Origin: Pseudoroseicyclus aestuarii
GTDB taxonomy: Bacteria; Pseudomonadota; Alphaproteobacteria; Rhodobacterales; Rhodobacteraceae
DNA length: 64,000 nt
Direction of reading: 5' to 3'
Assembly: GCF_003217255.1 (NCBI RefSeq)
Contig: NZ_QJTE01000004.1
Span: 186,001-250,000, forward strand
Below the pieces are notes generated by a model. That model made no database searches. It was not told where the DNA came from and worked only from the letters and a program-made list of their open reading frames with translations. Both the position numbers and the translations under genes were made by a program. Positions 42,548 to 50,730 of the stretch are shown one piece after another; the stretch's first letter is position 1; each line of letters begins with the position of its first letter.

Positions 42548-43359
42548 CCTTTGACTCCCACTCCTGCGAAGCCGGTGTTCATGTTCCGGCGCAGGAGAAA
42601 ATAGACGGCGATGGCTGGCGCCGCGTAGATGATGGAAAATGCAGCGAGGAAACCGTATTCGATCGAGCCGTTCCGTCCGAAGGCGGAATAGAGGCCGATC
42701 GACATCGGGAAGGCATCCTCGGTGCGCGAGAAGAGGAGCGGGAACAGGAACTCGTTCCAGGCGCTCGTGAAGGTGAAGAACCAGACGACGGCGAGCCCGG
42801 CGCGGGACATCGGCATGACCACGCGCCACAGGATGCGCGGCAGCGAGGCGCCCTCGACATGGGCGGCCTCCTCAAGCTCGACCGGCACGGTGTCGAAGAA
42901 GTTCTTCAGGAGCAGCATCGCGAAGGGCAGGTTCAGCACCGTCAGCGCCACCACGATACCAAGGTTGTTGAGCAGCCCGACGCTTTGCGCCGCGAAGTAG
43001 ATCGGCACGAGGATGCCAGTCGGCGGCAGCATCCGCAGAAGCACCAGCGACCACAGAAGGCCGTTGCGCCCCGGGATGCGCAGCCGCGACAGCGCGTAGG
43101 CGGCGCCCGATCCGACCACGAGCGTCAGCGTCGCCGTGCCGACGCCGATGAACATGGAGTTCCAGAACTGCGTCAGCGCCGGCCCCGACATTGCGCCGAG
43201 AAAGTTGCCGAGGCCGGGCTCGGCCGGCAGGCGCAGCTGCCCGTTGGCGCCGGTGTCGAAGGCATTCGACAGCAGCCAGGCGAAGGGGCTGACCCAGATC
43301 ACGGCCATGAAGGCCAGGGCGGCGGAGGTGGCGCTGCTGGGGCGGGTGTCCGTCGACAT
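42544..43359 (-). CDS. Sugar ABC transporter permease, MalG type
   Basis: 271 aa, start ATG 43359 in TGATG with the MalF-type stop. Six membrane segments; the EAA loop reads ELEEAAHVEGASLPRILWRVVMPMSRAGL, the CUT1 permease signature. The FPLLFSRTEDAFPM periplasmic stretch follows. Overlaps GH38 by four bases. Confidence 0.93.
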   Translation of the reverse strand: MSTDTRPSSATSAALAFMAVIWVSPFAWLLSNAFDTGANGQLRLPAEPGLGNFLGAMSGPALTQFWNSMFIGVGTATLTLVVGSGAAYALSRLRIPGRNGLLWSLVLLRMLPPTGILVPIYFAAQSVGLLNNLGIVVALTVLNLPFAMLLLKNFFDTVPVELEEAAHVEGASLPRILWRVVMPMSRAGLAVVWFFTFTSAWNEFLFPLLFSRTEDAFPMSIGLYSAFGRNGSIEYGFLAAFSIIYAAPAIAVYFLLRRNMNTGFAGVGVKG

Positions 43360-44261
43360 CACTTCGGCTCCTTCAGAAGACGCAGGTAGAAGATCGACAT
43401 CACCCCGACGATGGCCAGCATGGCGACCGAGATGGCGCTGCCGTAGCCCAGCTTTCCGACAGAGAAGCTCTGCTGATAGAGGAAGATCGGCAGGGTCTCG
43501 GTCTGGCTGCCGGGCCCGCCCCCGGTCATCGCGTAGATCAGCGGGAAGTAGGTGAAGGTCCAGATCGTGATGAACAGCATGTTCGTCCCGATATGCGGCT
43601 TGATGATCGGCAGGATCACCCGCCGCGTCCGCTGCCAGCCATTCGCGCCGTCGACCTTGGCGGCCTCGACCACCTCGCCCGGCACGTTATCGAGGGCGGC
43701 GGAATACAGCAGGTAGGACCAGGCGGTGCCCTTCCAGATATTGGCGAGGATCACGACCTGAAGCGCGTAGTCGTTCAGGAAGTTCACCGGCTCCACCCCC
43801 AGCGGGCCGAGGATCACCTGGTTCACGAGGCCGGTCTTCGAGGTGGTCGCGGACCAGAGGAAGGCCGCGACGATATCCGGCAGCAGCCAGCCCAGCATCA
43901 GGCAGACCTCGATGGTGCCGCGCATGCTGCCGCGGTAGCGGCGCAGGGTGCTGGCCAGCAGGAAGCCCAGGACGCTTTGCCCGACGATGGCCGAGAAGAA
44001 GGTGAAGGTCAGCGTCGTCCAGAGGCTTTCGAGGAACCCGCGGCGGGTGAACAGCCGCTCGTAGTTCTCGATCCCGACGAAGGACCAGTCGGTCGCCTTG
44101 CGCCCGAAGAGCTCCAGATCGGTGAAGCTGAAGACGACGGCCCAGAGCGTGAAGTAGAGCAGCACCCCCACGAAAAGGAGCGCCGGCAGCGCCGCCAGCA
44201 CGAGGACGGGAATGGAGCCGGAGAGCCATGGGCTGGCCCAGCTGGATCGGGGGTCGCGCAT
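43359..44261 (-). CDS. Sugar ABC transporter permease, MalF type
   Basis: 300 aa. Six membrane segments starting at about residue 18 (LVLAALPALLFVGVLLYFTL). EAA loop VVEAAKVDGANGWQRTRRVILPIIKPHI. Acts with the MalG-type partner to form the channel for mannosides. A 56-bp gap with a hairpin separates it from the binding-protein gene. Confidence 0.93.
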   Translation of the reverse strand: MRDPRSSWASPWLSGSIPVLVLAALPALLFVGVLLYFTLWAVVFSFTDLELFGRKATDWSFVGIENYERLFTRRGFLESLWTTLTFTFFSAIVGQSVLGFLLASTLRRYRGSMRGTIEVCLMLGWLLPDIVAAFLWSATTSKTGLVNQVILGPLGVEPVNFLNDYALQVVILANIWKGTAWSYLLYSAALDNVPGEVVEAAKVDGANGWQRTRRVILPIIKPHIGTNMLFITIWTFTYFPLIYAMTGGGPGSQTETLPIFLYQQSFSVGKLGYGSAISVAMLAIVGVMSIFYLRLLKEPK

Positions 44262-44283
44262 CGGGGAAATCCCTTGGAAGACG

Positions 44284-44308
44284 GGCGGCGGGAGAGGCCC
44301 CCGCCGCC
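44284..44308 (-). terminator. Intercistronic hairpin, binding protein to permease
   Basis: Perfect 9-bp arms GGCGGCGGG (44284-44292) and CCCGCCGCC (44300-44308) with a 7-nt loop, 9 bp after the binding-protein stop and before the permease start. Confidence 0.55.
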
Positions 44309-44317
44309 GCTTGAGCC

Positions 44318-45634
44318 TCAGTCCAGCGTCATCACGCTGTCTTCGCCGAACTCGTCGACCAGCGCCTCGCGGTATTCCTCGAGCGCCTCGTCGACGGGCA
44401 CGCCGTCGAGGATCGCGCCGGTCATGTCCTGGATCAGCGACGAGACGACCTGGTAGCCGGGATAAGTGTCGCGGCCCGTGGTATTGGCCGAAAGCTCCGT
44501 CACCGCGGCGAGGTAGTCGTTCGCGGCGAAGTCCTCGGAGGCGGCGATATCCTCGCGCACGGCCATGCGGCCGTTGTCCACCACCCAGGGCTGGAAGTTG
44601 TCGTAGTCGAAGATCGTGGTCAGCAGCTGTTTCGCGGCCTCCATGTCACCCGAGCCGGCGTTCAGGCCCATGGCCCAGCCGCCCGAAACATTGGCCCCCT
44701 GCTCCGCGCCCTCGGCGCCGCTGCTGGGCCAGGGCGTCCAGCCGACGATCTCGGCCCGCTCCTCGGGCGAGGGGATGTCGACGCCGTTGCAGTTGAAGAG
44801 GCAAGACCGTTCCCAGGACCCCGAGGCGAAGATCCCCAGCTCGTTCGAGGCCAGCGCCTCACGCGTCGCATTGCCGAGGTCGGTGGCATAGTTGATCGAG
44901 GGTTCGGTCAGCTCGCGCTGGTTGTAGACCTCGTCGTAAAGCTCGGCGACCTGCCGGATCGCGGGGCTGTCGGCGATCCACTTGCCCTCTTCCCAGTTGC
45001 GCAGGCGATTGCGCTCTCCCTCGGCGGTGTCGGCCCCCAGCAGCGCCATGTAGAAGCCCTGCATGGTCGCCGCCTCGCCCTGCTTGGTGCCGGCGGGCAG
45101 GACGAAGGCATAGTCGATGCCGGTCTCGTCCTTGATCGTCGTTGCGGTCTCGAGCACGTCGTCCCAAGTCTCGGGCGTCCAAGGCATCTCGATCCCCGCC
45201 TCCTCGAAGACGGAGCGGTTGTACCACAGCATCCGCACGTCGGTATCGACGGGCAGCGCGTAGGCCGTCCCGTCGAAGGAGGTCACGTCGAGCAGCGCGG
45301 GCATGAACTGCTGGTACTGGTCCCAATCCGCCAGCTGCTCGTCCAGCGAGGCGAGGTAGCCGGCATCGGCGAGCTGCGCGACCATGAAGCTGTCGAGCAC
45401 GACGACATCGGCGGCGGTGCCGGCGGCAAGGTCGACGGCGATGCGGCGGTCGTAGCCGTCCGTCGGCAGCCGCGTGGATGTCACCGTCTCGCCGGTCTCG
45501 GCCTCGTAGGCCTCGATCGCGGGCTCGACCAGCGCCGTGATCCAGTCCGGATACATGATCGAGACATCGGCCAGTGCCGGCGTGGCGCCGGCGAAAAGCG
45601 CGCAGATCGCTGCGCCCTGAATGGGTGCCTTCAT
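44318..45634 (-). CDS. Sugar ABC transporter binding protein, family 1
   Basis: 438 aa from ATG 45634 with GGGAGGA six bases upstream. Signal peptide ends near residue 22 (LFAGATPALA before DVSIMYPDW). Family-1 features: VEPAIEAYEAETGETV, AADVVVLDSFMVAQLADAGYL, DVRMLWYNRSVFEEAGIEMPWTPETWDDV, and GANVSGGWAMGLN. Periplasmic receptor of the mannoside importer. Two Cys in SCLFNCNG near residue 275 could form a disulfide. First gene of the operon, under three LacI-type palindromes. Confidence 0.92.
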   Translation of the reverse strand: MKAPIQGAAICALFAGATPALADVSIMYPDWITALVEPAIEAYEAETGETVTSTRLPTDGYDRRIAVDLAAGTAADVVVLDSFMVAQLADAGYLASLDEQLADWDQYQQFMPALLDVTSFDGTAYALPVDTDVRMLWYNRSVFEEAGIEMPWTPETWDDVLETATTIKDETGIDYAFVLPAGTKQGEAATMQGFYMALLGADTAEGERNRLRNWEEGKWIADSPAIRQVAELYDEVYNQRELTEPSINYATDLGNATREALASNELGIFASGSWERSCLFNCNGVDIPSPEERAEIVGWTPWPSSGAEGAEQGANVSGGWAMGLNAGSGDMEAAKQLLTTIFDYDNFQPWVVDNGRMAVREDIAASEDFAANDYLAAVTELSANTTGRDTYPGYQVVSSLIQDMTGAILDGVPVDEALEEYREALVDEFGEDSVMTLD

Positions 45635-45715
45635 CGGAAATCCTCCCTTTGCGCGCCAAGCCGGCTCCTCTTCAAGCCTCGACGCTGAGCGGACTAGAGC
45701 GCGATTCGACGATTT

Positions 45716-45729
45716 TTGCAACGTTGCAA
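45716..45729. promoter_or_regulatory. LacI-type operator O1
   Basis: Perfect 14-bp palindrome TTGCAACGTTGCAA with the central CG typical of LacI-family sites. Lies about 80 bp upstream of the binding-protein start on the minus strand, next to an AT-rich GCATAAAT that could be its -10 box. Confidence 0.7.
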
Positions 45730-45772
45730 TTTATGCCCTCCGTTGCCCTGAGCGGATCGCCGCGATAAATCG

Positions 45773-45782
45773 TTGCGCGCAA
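45773..45782. promoter_or_regulatory. LacI-type operator O2 (weaker)
   Basis: TTGCGCGCAA, a 10-bp palindrome between the two AACGTT sites, with the same TTGC/GCAA ends and CG-rich centre. Confidence 0.45.
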
Positions 45783-45829
45783 TCTTTGCTTGGGTCATCA
45801 ATTCAAGGGTCACCCCGGCTGGCGTGATC

Positions 45830-45839
45830 GCAACGTTGC
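45830..45839. promoter_or_regulatory. LacI-type operator O3 at lacI start
   Basis: GCAACGTTGC, sharing the core of O1, 16 bp before the LacI start codon and directly abutting its ribosome site. Fits autorepression. Confidence 0.6.
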
Positions 45840-45855
45840 ACGAAAGGGGTGGATC

Positions 45856-46887
45856 ATGGCGCGCGGACCCGGAGCGGATCAGGAACGTCCGACGCTGCGC
45901 ACCATCGCGGAGGCGACCGGGCTCAGCCTCTCGACCGTCTCCCTCGCCCTGCGGGACGGTGACCGCCTCAAGGCCGATACGCGCCGCCGGGTGATCGAGG
46001 CGGCGCGCCGCCTCGGCTACGTGCCGGACCTGGCCGGCGTGCGCCTGCGCACCGGGCGCAGCAACACCATCGGGCTGATCCTCGACGGACGCGAGGAGTC
46101 GCTCGGCTTCTCGCGGATGCTGATGCAGGGGATCAGCGGCGCGGTCCGCGCCAAAGGCATGGCGCTGAACGTCTTTCCGCAGTTCGAACGGTCCGAGACG
46201 CTGCCCCTGATCGGCAGCCTGCTGCGCGATCAGACGGTCGAGGGGCTGATCCTGACCCATACCGAGCCGCAGGACGACAGGGTCAAGCTGCTGCTGGAGA
46301 ACGGCCTGCCCTTCGTGACGCACGGCCGGACCGAGCTTTATACCCCGCATGCCTTCCACGACTTCGACACCGCGGCCTTCATGCAGACGGCGGTCCGGCT
46401 ACTGGCAGAGCGCGGGGCGCGGCGCCTTCTCGCCGTGCTCTCGGACAACCGGACCTTCAACCACCATCAGGCGCGCCGCAGCTTTCTGGACAGCGCCGCG
46501 CAGCTCGGCCTCGAAGCCGAGGTGCAGGAGGATCAGCCCGAGGGCGGCGATCACGTCGGACGGCTGCGCCTGCTGGGCCGGTCCATCGCCGGCCAGGGCC
46601 GGACCGACGCGGTGATCTGCGACAGCGAGCTTGCGGGCATCTCCATCGCCTCGGGCCTGCGCGAGGCGGGCTGCCGGATCGGCGCGGATCTGCAGGTGGC
46701 CTCGAAACAGACCTCGCAGCTGCTGCCGGCCCTCTTCCCCGAGGTGCTATGCCTGCGCGAGGATGTCCCCGCCTCGGGGGCGGAGCTGGCGCGCCTGCTC
46801 TTCGCGCGCCTGGGCGATGAGCCCGCGACCAAGCTGCAGACGCTGGCCGCGCCGCTGATCGCCCCGGGGGATAAACCCGCGGCCTGA
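45856..46887 (+). CDS. LacI-family regulator of mannoside operon
   Basis: 343 aa from ATG 45856 with AAAGGGG upstream. HTH and hinge: PTLRTIAEATGLSLSTVSLALRDGDRLKADTRRRVIEAARRLGYVPD. A periplasmic-binding-like sensor domain follows, with NTIGLILDGREESLGFSRMLMQGI, the VEGLILTHTEP strand, HDFDTAAFMQTAVRLLAERGARRLL and TDAVICDSELAG. Divergent from the mannoside operon, with three palindromes between. Probably a repressor released by a mannoside or mannose. Confidence 0.93.
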   Translation: MARGPGADQERPTLRTIAEATGLSLSTVSLALRDGDRLKADTRRRVIEAARRLGYVPDLAGVRLRTGRSNTIGLILDGREESLGFSRMLMQGISGAVRAKGMALNVFPQFERSETLPLIGSLLRDQTVEGLILTHTEPQDDRVKLLLENGLPFVTHGRTELYTPHAFHDFDTAAFMQTAVRLLAERGARRLLAVLSDNRTFNHHQARRSFLDSAAQLGLEAEVQEDQPEGGDHVGRLRLLGRSIAGQGRTDAVICDSELAGISIASGLREAGCRIGADLQVASKQTSQLLPALFPEVLCLREDVPASGAELARLLFARLGDEPATKLQTLAAPLIAPGDKPAA

Positions 46888-46915
46888 TCCCCGGCGCCCC
46901 CTCCCTGCCCCCGAA

Positions 46916-46929
46916 TTGATCCAGGTCAA
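46916..46929. promoter_or_regulatory. FNR-type box upstream of ccoN
   Basis: TTGATCCAGGTCAA, matching TTGAT-N4-ATCAA at nine of ten arm positions. It is 93 bp before the ccoN start. FnrL activates ccoNOQP under low oxygen in Rhodobacterales. The same 14-mer recurs at 50665. Confidence 0.8.
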
Positions 46930-47021
46930 GGCCGCGCCCCCGCAGCCATGTCATGGCACCGCGAAACGGCGCGCCCGCCCTGCCGCGGGCGCGGTGCGTC
47001 ACGCGGTGGAAGAGGGGCCTC

Positions 47022-48623
47022 ATGGCAATCGTAAGACTGGTTTCACTGGGGCTGATCGCCCTCTTCGCCGCGATAGCGGCGAACTTCGGGCGCGACCTCG
47101 CCTATTCGGTCCATGCCGTGCTGATCATGCTGGTCTCGGCAGGCCTCTTCCTGCGCGAGATCCGGCGTTTCGGCGATCCGCGCGCCGCGATCGACGAAAC
47201 AAGCTACATGGACGGGCCGATCCGCGCCGGCGTCATCGCCACCGCCTTCTGGGGCGTCGTCGGCTTTCTCGCGGGCACCTTCATCGCGGCGCAGCTGGCC
47301 TTTCCGCAACTGAACTTCGACTGGTCCGAGGGCTATGCCAACTTCGGCCGGCTGCGGCCCCTGCACACCAGCGCGGTGATCTTCGCCTTCGGCGGCAACG
47401 CGCTGCTGGCGACATCCTTCTACGTCGTGCAGCGCACCTGCGCCGCGCGTCTCTGGGGCGGGAACACGGCCTGGTTCGTCTTCTGGGGCTACCAGCTTTT
47501 CATCGTGCTGGCGGCGACGGGCTACCTGCTGGGCGCGACCCAGTCGAAGGAATACGCCGAGCCCGAATGGTACGTCGACCTCTGGCTGACGGTGGTCTGG
47601 CTGTCCTACCTCGCGGTCTTCCTCGGCACGCTCTTCAAGCGGCGAGAGCCGCATATCTATGTCGCCAACTGGTTCTTCCTGGCCTTCATCGTGACGGTGG
47701 CCCTGCTGCACGTCGTCAACAACCTGTCGATCCCGGTCTCGATCTGGGGGTCGAAGTCGGTGCAGCTTTTCGCCGGGGTGCAGGATGCGATGACCCAGTG
47801 GTGGTACGGGCATAACGCCGTCGGCTTCTTCCTGACGGCCGGCTTCCTGGGGATGATGTATTACTTCGTGCCCAAGCAGGCGGGCCGCCCGGTCTATTCC
47901 TACAAGCTGTCGATCATCCACTTCTGGGCGTTGATCTTCCTCTATATCTGGGCCGGTCCGCACCACCTGCATTACACCGCCCTGCCCGACTGGGCGGCGA
48001 CGCTGGGGATGGTCTTCTCGATCATGCTGTGGATGCCCAGCTGGGGCGGCATGATCAACGGGCTGATGACGCTGGAAGGCGCCTGGGACAAGATCCGCAC
48101 CGATCCGATCATCCGCATGTTCGTCGCCTCCCTCGCCTTCTACGGCATGGCCACCTTCGAGGGGCCGATGATGTCGATCCGGGCGGTGAACTCCCTGTCG
48201 CATTACACCGACTGGACCATCGGGCACGTGCATTCGGGCGCGCTGGGCTGGAACGGGCTGATCACCTTCGGCTGCCTCTACTTCCTGACGCCGCGCCTCT
48301 GGGGGCAGACGCGGATGCATTCCCTCGCCGCGATCAACTGGCACTTCTGGCTCGCGACGATCGGCATCGTTCTCTACGCCGCCTCGATGTGGGTCAGCGG
48401 CATCATGGAAGGCCTGATGTGGCGCGAGGTCGATGCCAACGGCTTCCTCGTCAACGCCTTCGCCGACACCGTCGCGGCCAAGTTCCCGATGTACGTGCTG
48501 CGCGCGCTGGGCGGCGGCCTCTACCTCGCGGGGGCGCTGCTGATGGTCTGGAACATGTGGATGACCGTCCGCCATGCCCCCGGCCGCGCCAGCGCCACCC
48601 CTGCCCCCCTTCCCGCGGAGTGA
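47022..48623 (+). CDS. ccoN: cbb3-type cytochrome c oxidase subunit I
   Basis: 533 aa from ATG 47022 (AGAGGGG upstream); the open frame to 46953 adds nothing family-like. Twelve or more membrane segments. Heme and copper ligands can be placed: His115 in LRPLHTSAV (low-spin heme), His264 in WWYGHNAVG (CuB) with the cbb3-type Tyr262 beside it, His314 and His315 in GPHHLHYT (CuB), and His402 and His404 in [12 protein letters not shown] (hemes). This is the high-affinity oxygen-reducing, proton-pumping subunit in the inner membrane. Confidence 0.97.
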   Translation: MAIVRLVSLGLIALFAAIAANFGRDLAYSVHAVLIMLVSAGLFLREIRRFGDPRAAIDETSYMDGPIRAGVIATAFWGVVGFLAGTFIAAQLAFPQLNFDWSEGYANFGRLRPLHTSAVIFAFGGNALLATSFYVVQRTCAARLWGGNTAWFVFWGYQLFIVLAATGYLLGATQSKEYAEPEWYVDLWLTVVWLSYLAVFLGTLFKRREPHIYVANWFFLAFIVTVALLHVVNNLSIPVSIWGSKSVQLFAGVQDAMTQWWYGHNAVGFFLTAGFLGMMYYFVPKQAGRPVYSYKLSIIHFWALIFLYIWAGPHHLHYTALPDWAATLGMVFSIMLWMPSWGGMINGLMTLEGAWDKIRTDPIIRMFVASLAFYGMATFEGPMMSIRAVNSLSHYTDWTIGHVHSGALGWNGLITFGCLYFLTPRLWGQTRMHSLAAINWHFWLATIGIVLYAASMWVSGIMEGLMWREVDANGFLVNAFADTVAAKFPMYVLRALGGGLYLAGALLMVWNMWMTVRHAPGRASATPAPLPAE

Positions 48624-48628
48624 CCCGG

Positions 48629-49390
48629 ATGACCAAGCAAACCGACACCTCGGCGCCGGGCCGGACCCGGCTGATCGACCGGCACGGCGTGATCGAACGC
48701 AATGCCACCCTGCTGCTGGTCCTGTCGTTCCTCGTGGTCACCATCGGCGGCATCGTCGAGATCGCGCCGCTGTTCTGGCTCGAGAACACCATCGAGGAAG
48801 TGGAGGGCGTGCGCCCCTACTCCCCGCTGGAGCTGGCGGGCCGCGACGTCTACGTCCGCGAGGGCTGCTACAACTGCCACAGCCAGATGATCCGCCCGAT
48901 CCGCGACGAGGTCGAACGCTACGGCCACTACAGCCTGGCCGCGGAATCCATGTACGACCACCCGCACCAATGGGGCTCGAAGCGGACGGGACCGGACCTC
49001 GCGCGCCTGGGCGGGCGGTACTCGGACGAATGGCACGTCGATCACCTGATCGATCCGCAAAGCGTCGTGCCCGAAAGCATCATGCCCAAGTACGACTACC
49101 TGATGCGTGCCCCGATCCGGCCCGACTACATCGAGGATCTGCTGCGCACCCATGCCATGACCGGCGTGCCCTACACCGACGAGATGATCGGGGCCGCCGC
49201 TGCCGACTTCCGCGTCCAGGTCGATCCCATGGGCGATTACGACGGCCTGCTGGCCCGCTATCCCGGCGCGCAGGTGCGCAACTTCGACGGCCAGCCCGAG
49301 CTGACCGAGATGGATGCCCTGATCGCCTACTTGCAGATGCTCGGCACGCTGGTCGATTTCTCGACCTTCACCGCCGACGCCAGCCGCTGA
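48629..49390 (+). CDS. ccoO: cbb3-type cytochrome c oxidase subunit II
   Basis: 253 aa from ATG 48629. One N-terminal membrane anchor ([25 protein letters not shown]), then a monoheme c domain with C80-Y-N-C83-H84 and Met ligands in the C-terminal half ([11 protein letters not shown]). Transfers electrons from CcoP to CcoN. 5 bp after ccoN. Confidence 0.97.
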   Translation: MTKQTDTSAPGRTRLIDRHGVIERNATLLLVLSFLVVTIGGIVEIAPLFWLENTIEEVEGVRPYSPLELAGRDVYVREGCYNCHSQMIRPIRDEVERYGHYSLAAESMYDHPHQWGSKRTGPDLARLGGRYSDEWHVDHLIDPQSVVPESIMPKYDYLMRAPIRPDYIEDLLRTHAMTGVPYTDEMIGAAAADFRVQVDPMGDYDGLLARYPGAQVRNFDGQPELTEMDALIAYLQMLGTLVDFSTFTADASR

Positions 49391-49397
49391 GGGGACC

Positions 49398-49595
49398 ATG
49401 CACGACACCTACACCCTGATGCGCCACTTCGCCGACAGCTGGTTCCTGATCCTGATGGTCGGCTTCTTCGCGGGCTGCATCCTCTGGGCGCTGCGTCCCG
49501 GATCGCGGCACCTGCACGAGGACGCCGCCGCCTCGATCTTCCAGGGCGGGGACACCGCGCCCAGCGCCCCTTCCAAGCCGGAGACACGGCCATGA
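49398..49595 (+). CDS. ccoQ: cbb3-type cytochrome oxidase subunit IV
   Basis: 65 aa, one membrane segment (SWFLILMVGFFAGCILWAL) followed by RPGSRHLHEDAA, matching the short CcoQ family. Stabilises the oxidase complex. Seven bp after ccoO and overlapping ccoP by four. Confidence 0.93.
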   Translation: MHDTYTLMRHFADSWFLILMVGFFAGCILWALRPGSRHLHEDAAASIFQGGDTAPSAPSKPETRP

Positions 49596-50626
49596 GCAAC
49601 CGCCCCATCGACGAGACGACCGGCACCGAGACCACCGGCCACCAGTGGGACGGCATCGAGGAGCTGAACAACCCGCTGCCGCGCTGGTGGCTCTGGACCT
49701 TTTACGCCTGCATCCTCTTCGCGCTGGTCTACGTCATCCTCTACCCCGCCTGGCCGCTGGTGAACGGCGCCACCGCCGGGCTGCTGGGCTGGTCGACGCG
49801 GGGCGAGGTCGCCGCCGAGGTGCAGGAGGTCGAGGCCGGGCAAGCCGACCTCTGGCAGTCCCTCGTCGAGACCGACATCCACGTGCTGCGCGACAACGAG
49901 GAGCTGAACCGCTTCGCCGGACAGGCCGGCGCCGCGCTGTTCCGGACAAACTGCTCGCAATGCCACGGGTCCGGGGCCGCCGGGGCGCCCGGCTATCCCA
50001 ACCTGCTGGACGACGACTGGCTCTGGGGCGGGCGGATCGAGCAGATCGCCACGACCATCCGCCACGGCATCCGCACAGAGGAGGATCCCGAGGCGCGGTT
50101 CAGCCAGATGCCCGCCTTCGGCGAGGTGCTGTCCCGCGCCGATATCCGCACGCTGGCCCAGCATGTGCAGGCCCTGCCCGGCGGCGCCGATCCGATGGGT
50201 GGCGCCGGAGGCCAGCTCTTCGCCGACAATTGCACCGCCTGCCACGGCAGCGACGCCCGCGGCGACCGCAGCATCGGCGCGCCCGACCTGACCGACGCGA
50301 TCTGGCTTTACGGCAGCGACGAGGAAGAGCTGCGCGAGCTGATCGCCGAGGGGCCCTTCGGCGTCATGCCGGCCTGGGGCGAGCGGCTGGGCGAGGCGCG
50401 GGTGCGGGCGCTGGCCGCCTATGTCCACCAGCTTGGCGGCGGCGAGCCCGAGGAGGGTCAGGCCCGCCCGCAGGGCGCGGCCGAGGATCAGATCGGCGAG
50501 ACGCCCGCCGAGGCCCGGCCTGCCGAAAGCCAGCCCGCCGAGGCCGCGCCGGCCGATCCCTCCGACCCCGCGAAGGTCCCCTTCCCGGAAGAGGGCGAAG
50601 GCGCGGCGCAGGATCAGCCGGACTGA
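49592..50626 (+). CDS. ccoP: cbb3-type cytochrome c oxidase subunit III (diheme), with C-terminal tail
   Basis: 344 aa. WDGIEELNNPLPRWWLWTFY then a membrane segment to about 53, typical of CcoP. Two c-type heme sites, C121-S-Q-C124-H125 and C214-T-A-C217-H218, with Met ligands Met173 (SQMPAFG) and Met259 (GVMPAWG). The family usually ends just after AAYVHQLGG, here at about 284. A further 60 residues rich in Glu, Ala and Pro follow, making the protein longer than the common 285-300 aa. The tail would lie in the periplasm. Confidence 0.95.
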   Translation: MSNRPIDETTGTETTGHQWDGIEELNNPLPRWWLWTFYACILFALVYVILYPAWPLVNGATAGLLGWSTRGEVAAEVQEVEAGQADLWQSLVETDIHVLRDNEELNRFAGQAGAALFRTNCSQCHGSGAAGAPGYPNLLDDDWLWGGRIEQIATTIRHGIRTEEDPEARFSQMPAFGEVLSRADIRTLAQHVQALPGGADPMGGAGGQLFADNCTACHGSDARGDRSIGAPDLTDAIWLYGSDEEELRELIAEGPFGVMPAWGERLGEARVRALAAYVHQLGGGEPEEGQARPQGAAEDQIGETPAEARPAESQPAEAAPADPSDPAKVPFPEEGEGAAQDQPD

Positions 50627-50634
50627 TCCCCGCC

Positions 50635-50660
50635 CCCCCGCCCGGGATCCCGGGCGGGGG
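50635..50660. terminator. Perfect 26-bp palindrome after ccoNOQP
   Basis: Twelve-bp GC stem around a central AT: arms CCCCCGCCCGGG (50635-50646) and CCCGGGCGGGGG (50649-50660). It lies 8 bp after ccoP and 4 bp before the second FNR box, so it marks the boundary between the ccoNOQP and ccoGHIS transcription units. Confidence 0.7.
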
Positions 50661-50664
50661 AGGC

Positions 50665-50678
50665 TTGATCCAGGTCAA
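50665..50678. promoter_or_regulatory. FNR-type box upstream of ccoG
   Basis: TTGATCCAGGTCAA, the same 14 bases as at 46916, and identity extends to the following GGC. 52 bp before ccoG. Gives the assembly operon its own low-oxygen promoter. Confidence 0.78.
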
Positions 50679-50730
50679 GGCATCGGCGCGCCCGCCGCGC
50701 GACAAGGGCGGACCAATCGGGAGTCACGTC

